Assembly (NCBI GenBank): GCA_045222555.1
Contig: JBGUYY010000088.1
Span: 129,200-193,199, forward strand
DNA: 64,000 nt
Reading direction: 5' to 3'
Source: UBA1756 sp045222555
Lineage (GTDB): Bacteria; Bacteroidota; Bacteroidia; Bacteroidales; WCHB1-69
Below the pieces are notes generated by a model. That model saw nothing but the letters and a program-made list of their open reading frames with translations, did no database searches and had not been told where the DNA came from. Shown here piece by piece: positions 61,571 to 64,000 of this stretch. The position numbers and the translations under genes were made by a program. Each line of letters starts with the position of its first letter. Within the stretch, counting starts at the first letter, position 1.

Positions 61571-61624
61571 TTCATCTCTCCCTTCCTCCCTTCATCCCTT
61601 CATCCCTTCATCCCTTCCTCTTTT
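61571..61624. repeat. CCCTTCATC tandem repeat, copy 2
   Basis: About five units of CCCTTCATC/CCCTTCCTC at the left border of the structured stretch. Confidence 0.75.
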
Positions 61625-62227
61625 CTCGCCTAATCATATTCTCTTTTTGGGCGGCCCGGCTCCCTACGGTCGCCGTCGGGCTTTACGCTTTACGTCGCTT
61701 CGCTCGTGCTCGCTCCAATCCCTGCCGCGTTCCGAAGGAACGCACTCTCAGTAACCTCAGACAAGCGAACAAAGTGAAGCGCAGTCTGAGGTAGGGGATG
61801 AGCCCCACTGCCACCCGCGGCACGTCGACAGGAGGATAGCACCTGTCGGGTAGTATGCCGCGGAAGAACCGGGAGGGTAAATTATCTCTCTTTTCTTTGC
61901 GATTGCCCAAAGAAAAGAGACAAAAGAAATGCGCTTTGCCGCTGTGCAAATTCCGGCTAAAATCGGGGATTCGTTCGCTAAACGGCGAAAAACTTGATGA
62001 GCTTCACTGCGTTTAGCTCATCTTCAAACAGTTCGCCGTTCTTCACGCTCACTCACCGCCGATTTCTTTACGCCGTAATTTACAAGGCGGCCTGCACATC
62101 GTCTCTGTCCTGTCCTTTGGTACATTTTGGTGACCGCCACCATTCCGTTGCCGACGGCAGGAGGCAACGGAATCCCCACTGCATGTTCATGCTGTCACTT
62201 TGTATGCCCAACCAGTTGTAGAGATTT

Positions 62228-62279
62228 CCTCACATCCTCTCTTCCTCCTTTCATCTTTTCATCCCTTCATCTTTCCATC
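62228..62279. repeat. CCCTTCATC tandem repeat, copy 3
   Basis: About five diverged units of CTTTTCATC/CCCTTCATC at the right border of the structured stretch, in the same orientation as copy 2. Confidence 0.7.
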
Positions 62280-62295
62280 ATATTATCATTTGTTG

Positions 62296-62303
62296 TATCT
62301 TTG
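62296..62303 (+). promoter_or_regulatory. -7 box for the alpha-L-fucosidase gene
   Basis: TATCTTTG followed by CATCC lies 29 bases before the ATG at 62333. Confidence 0.65.
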
Positions 62304-62332
62304 CATCCTTCATTTACCGAACATCCAACCGT

Positions 62333-63586
62333 ATGAAAAATCTCTTTCTTTCCCTCCTTATCACATTATCCTTCACCACTATCGCCTTCGCCCAGCCCGA
62401 CGCGCAGCCCGAAACCGACCCCGTCATCCTCAACCGCATCGACCAGTGGCAGGACCTGAAATTCGGCTTCATGGTGCACTGGGGCATGTACGCACAGTGG
62501 GAAGTGGTGGAGTCGTGGAGCATCTGCAACGAGCCATGGATCAACCGCAACGGTGCCGACTATATCGAGTACAAACAGCAGTATCAGGCCCTCAACAAGA
62601 CCTTTAACCCTCAGAAGTTCGATGCCGCTCAGTGGGCCGCCGCCGCCAAAGAGGCCGGCATGAAGTATATGGTCTTCACCACCAAGCACCACGACGGCTT
62701 CTGCATGTTCGATAGCCGCTTTACCGACTACTCCGTGGCCGGCGCCGACTGTCCCTACCATACCGCCCTGCAACCCGACATCACCCGCGCCATCGTCGAT
62801 GCCTTCCGCGCTCAAGGGATGTGGATCGGACTTTACTTCTCCAAGCCCGACTGGCACTGCGACGACTACTGGGCACACGAGTGGGCCACCCCCGACCGCA
62901 ACGTCAACTACGACATCAACACTTATCCCGAACGGTGGAACAAATATAAAGAGTTTACCTACAATCAGTTGCAGGAAATTACCCACAACTACGGCGACAT
63001 CGACATCCTGTGGCTCGATGGCGGCTGGGTGCGCCCCGAGTGGAGTCTCACCGACGAAACCCGCGAGTGGCTGGGCTGCTACCAGCGCATCCAGGATGTG
63101 GATATGCCCCGCATTGCCGCCATGGCCCGCGACAACAATCCCGACCTCATCATCGTGGACCGCAGCGTGGGCGGCCGCTACGAGAACTACCGCACCCCTG
63201 AGCAGCAGGTGCCCGACACGCTGCTGCCGTACCCGTGGGAAACCTGCATGAGCATGGGCTACAGTTGGTCGTACGTTTCCACCGACGAGTACAAAAGTAC
63301 CCGGCAGCTTATACATATATTAATAGATATAGTATCGAAGGGTGGTAATTTCCTGCTCAATGTCGGTCCCAATGCCGACGGACAGCTGCCGGCCACCGCC
63401 TTGCAGCGGATGCGCGAGATAGGGGAGTGGTTGAAGAAGAATGGTTACGCCATCTATGGTACCCGTCCGTTGTACCCGTATGCCGAGGGCAATGTGCGCT
63501 ACACGCAGAGCAAGGACGGGAAGCACAAATATGCCATCACGCTGAATGCCGAGGGTGATTATGCCACGGTGAAAAAGATCAAGTGA
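62333..63586 (+). CDS. GH29 alpha-L-fucosidase
   Basis: The 417-residue protein has a signal peptide (MKNLFLSLLITLSFTTIAFAQ). The catalytic TIM barrel includes WQDLKFGFMVHWGMYAQW, FTTKHHDGFCMFDS, and the nucleophile Asp229 in DILWLDGGW. GGNFLLNVGPNADGQLP, YVSTDEYKS and WLKKNGYAIYGTRP are typical of GH29. It would remove terminal alpha-L-fucose from host or plant glycans, probably in the periplasm. It ends at ...YAITLNAEGDYATVKKIK, so the usual C-terminal beta-sandwich appears incomplete. No frameshift is visible downstream. Confidence 0.92.
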   Translation: MKNLFLSLLITLSFTTIAFAQPDAQPETDPVILNRIDQWQDLKFGFMVHWGMYAQWEVVESWSICNEPWINRNGADYIEYKQQYQALNKTFNPQKFDAAQWAAAAKEAGMKYMVFTTKHHDGFCMFDSRFTDYSVAGADCPYHTALQPDITRAIVDAFRAQGMWIGLYFSKPDWHCDDYWAHEWATPDRNVNYDINTYPERWNKYKEFTYNQLQEITHNYGDIDILWLDGGWVRPEWSLTDETREWLGCYQRIQDVDMPRIAAMARDNNPDLIIVDRSVGGRYENYRTPEQQVPDTLLPYPWETCMSMGYSWSYVSTDEYKSTRQLIHILIDIVSKGGNFLLNVGPNADGQLPATALQRMREIGEWLKKNGYAIYGTRPLYPYAEGNVRYTQSKDGKHKYAITLNAEGDYATVKKIK

Positions 63587-63794
63587 TTTTTCCTTGAATT
63601 CATTCTTGCCGTCGGAAGCGTTTTTCTGCCGTTTTGCGCAAATTTCTCCGAAAAGTGCTCCAAAAAAATGGGTCATAATTCGAAAATTGGCCAAAAATAG
63701 GCCTTTTTTTTGTTGAAAAACGGGTGTTTTTGAAAATTATTTCATTGAATTACAATAAGATGAATAAATTTCAAAAAAAAGTTTCATTATTGTG
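63587..63794. other. Gap between the fucosidase gene and the rRNA-type promoter
   Basis: AT-rich sequence with no gene. It contains only the weak terminator at 63689-63711. Confidence 0.6.
63689..63711 (+). terminator. Weak terminator downstream of the fucosidase gene
   Basis: GGCC (63689-63692) pairs with GGCC (63700-63703) around an A-rich loop, followed by eight T. It lies ~105 bases after the stop codon. The short stem makes it weak. Confidence 0.5.
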
Positions 63795-64000
63795 TTGCAT
63801 GTAATGAAAAAGCAGTATTTTTGCAATCCCGTTTTGCGCGTCACACGAACGGCGCGCCAGTAGGGAGACGCGCCCCAAAGAGGGGCGGGAGTGAGGAGGA
63901 GAAAACGACGGGGATTTGTTCTTTGAATGAATGGAATGATGTAGCAAACACTCAAGAGATTCTTTTGAGAGACTCAAGCGAAAAGACGAGGCCGGGACAG
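63795..64000 (+). promoter_or_regulatory. Probable rRNA operon promoter and leader
   Basis: TTG at 63795-63797 and TATTTTTG at 63816-63823 (18-base spacer) give the best promoter match in the window. The leader then has a GGCGCG/CGCGCC hairpin and a GTTCTTTGAA motif (63918-63927) that resembles the boxA-like GTTCTTTGA found in Bacteroidetes rRNA leaders. A CTCAA/TTGAG stem follows near 63950. The 16S gene would begin after the right edge, so this remains an inference. Confidence 0.55.

Larger units (their letters stand above)
61549..62332. other. Gene-free 784-base stretch with repeated stems: candidate structured RNA or element
   Basis: No credible gene is present. Blocks of CCCTTCATC repeats flank it at both ends. 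Between them lie perfect stems: 61727-61733/61737-61743 (7 bp), 61754-61762/61784-61792 (9 bp), nested 61815-61822/61856-61863 (8 bp) around 61826-61832/61842-61848 (7 bp), 61887-61899/61908-61920 (13 bp), nested 61981-61989/62032-62040 (9 bp) around 61996-62002/62016-62022 (7 bp), and 62142-62152/62163-62173 (11 bp). The density of exact stems is far above what neighbouring intergenic DNA shows. The -7 box at 62296 belongs to the fucosidase gene. Confidence 0.6.

Noticed and set aside
61683..61949. 88-codon minus-strand frame in the structured stretch
   Set aside because: The translation is basic, low in complexity and spans several perfect stems. It is better explained by noncoding structure.

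Overview
The window comes from a bacterium of the phylum Bacteroidetes, most likely an uncultured anaerobic member of the order Bacteroidales. Four things point there: several secreted proteins end in type IX secretion (T9SS) C-terminal sorting domains; many genes start shortly downstream of a TAnnTTTG box, the -7 element of Bacteroidetes promoters; DUF3822 and DUF4369 proteins are present; and HydG, a B12-dependent methylmalonyl-CoA mutase, a methionine gamma-lyase and several glycoside hydrolases fit a fermentative gut or rumen lifestyle. I saw no tRNA, rRNA, CRISPR array, integrase or transposase gene inside the window. The right edge looks like the promoter and leader of a ribosomal RNA operon whose 16S gene would lie just outside.

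Layout. 1-4.7 kb: a large T9SS adhesin (cut by the left edge), an OmpA-family outer-membrane protein and a GH114/TM1410-like lipoprotein whose two halves are in swapped order. 4.8-10.6 kb, minus strand: an apparent operon of a small unknown protein, a secreted esterase, a PaaK-like CoA ligase, an acyltransferase and a GH3 glycosidase. 10.8-12.5 kb, plus: a flavoprotein reductase and a patatin. 12.5-21.2 kb, minus: a MscS channel, PfkA, DnaX (split by a +1 frameshift), a small T9SS protein, a MerR regulator, methylmalonyl-CoA mutase and a B12-binding radical SAM protein. 21.3-27.5 kb, plus: an outer-membrane protein, WaaA, PriA, an LD-carboxypeptidase and a PlsC-like acyltransferase. 27.5-47.2 kb: housekeeping and envelope genes, including a T9SS amidase, methionine gamma-lyase, an alpha-oxoamine synthase, two small signalling genes, an HdrD-like iron-sulfur protein, PatB, a TerC-MntP manganese-export pair, RsmD, a sirtuin and a PhnP-like hydrolase. 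47.2-51.2 kb: a beta-propeller protein, then the [FeFe]-hydrogenase genes TM1266 and hydG embedded in repeats.

51.6-56.1 kb is visibly AT-rich against its surroundings and looks acquired. It holds an XRE controller-like regulator preceded by two 16-bp operator-like palindromes, an AIPR (abortive infection) protein, a DNA cytosine-5 methyltransferase, an unrecognised 199-residue protein overlapping the methyltransferase by 4 bases, and a small HNH nuclease. This is a candidate restriction/defence system of unusual composition. A Fic protein follows; a Vsr mismatch endonuclease lies about 4 kb further on.

The other striking layer is repetitive. A family of 28-bp palindromes (GTAGAGACG or GTAGAGCCG arms) occurs five times: twice in frame inside the dnaX linker, once in frame inside vsr, and once on each side of hydG. 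Three of the copies sit beside AAAATTGA-type tandem repeats. A 19-base repeat lies immediately upstream of the start codons of both hydG and the HdrD-like gene. Between 61.6 and 62.2 kb a gene-free stretch contains several nested long perfect stems and is a candidate structured RNA or inactive mobile element.
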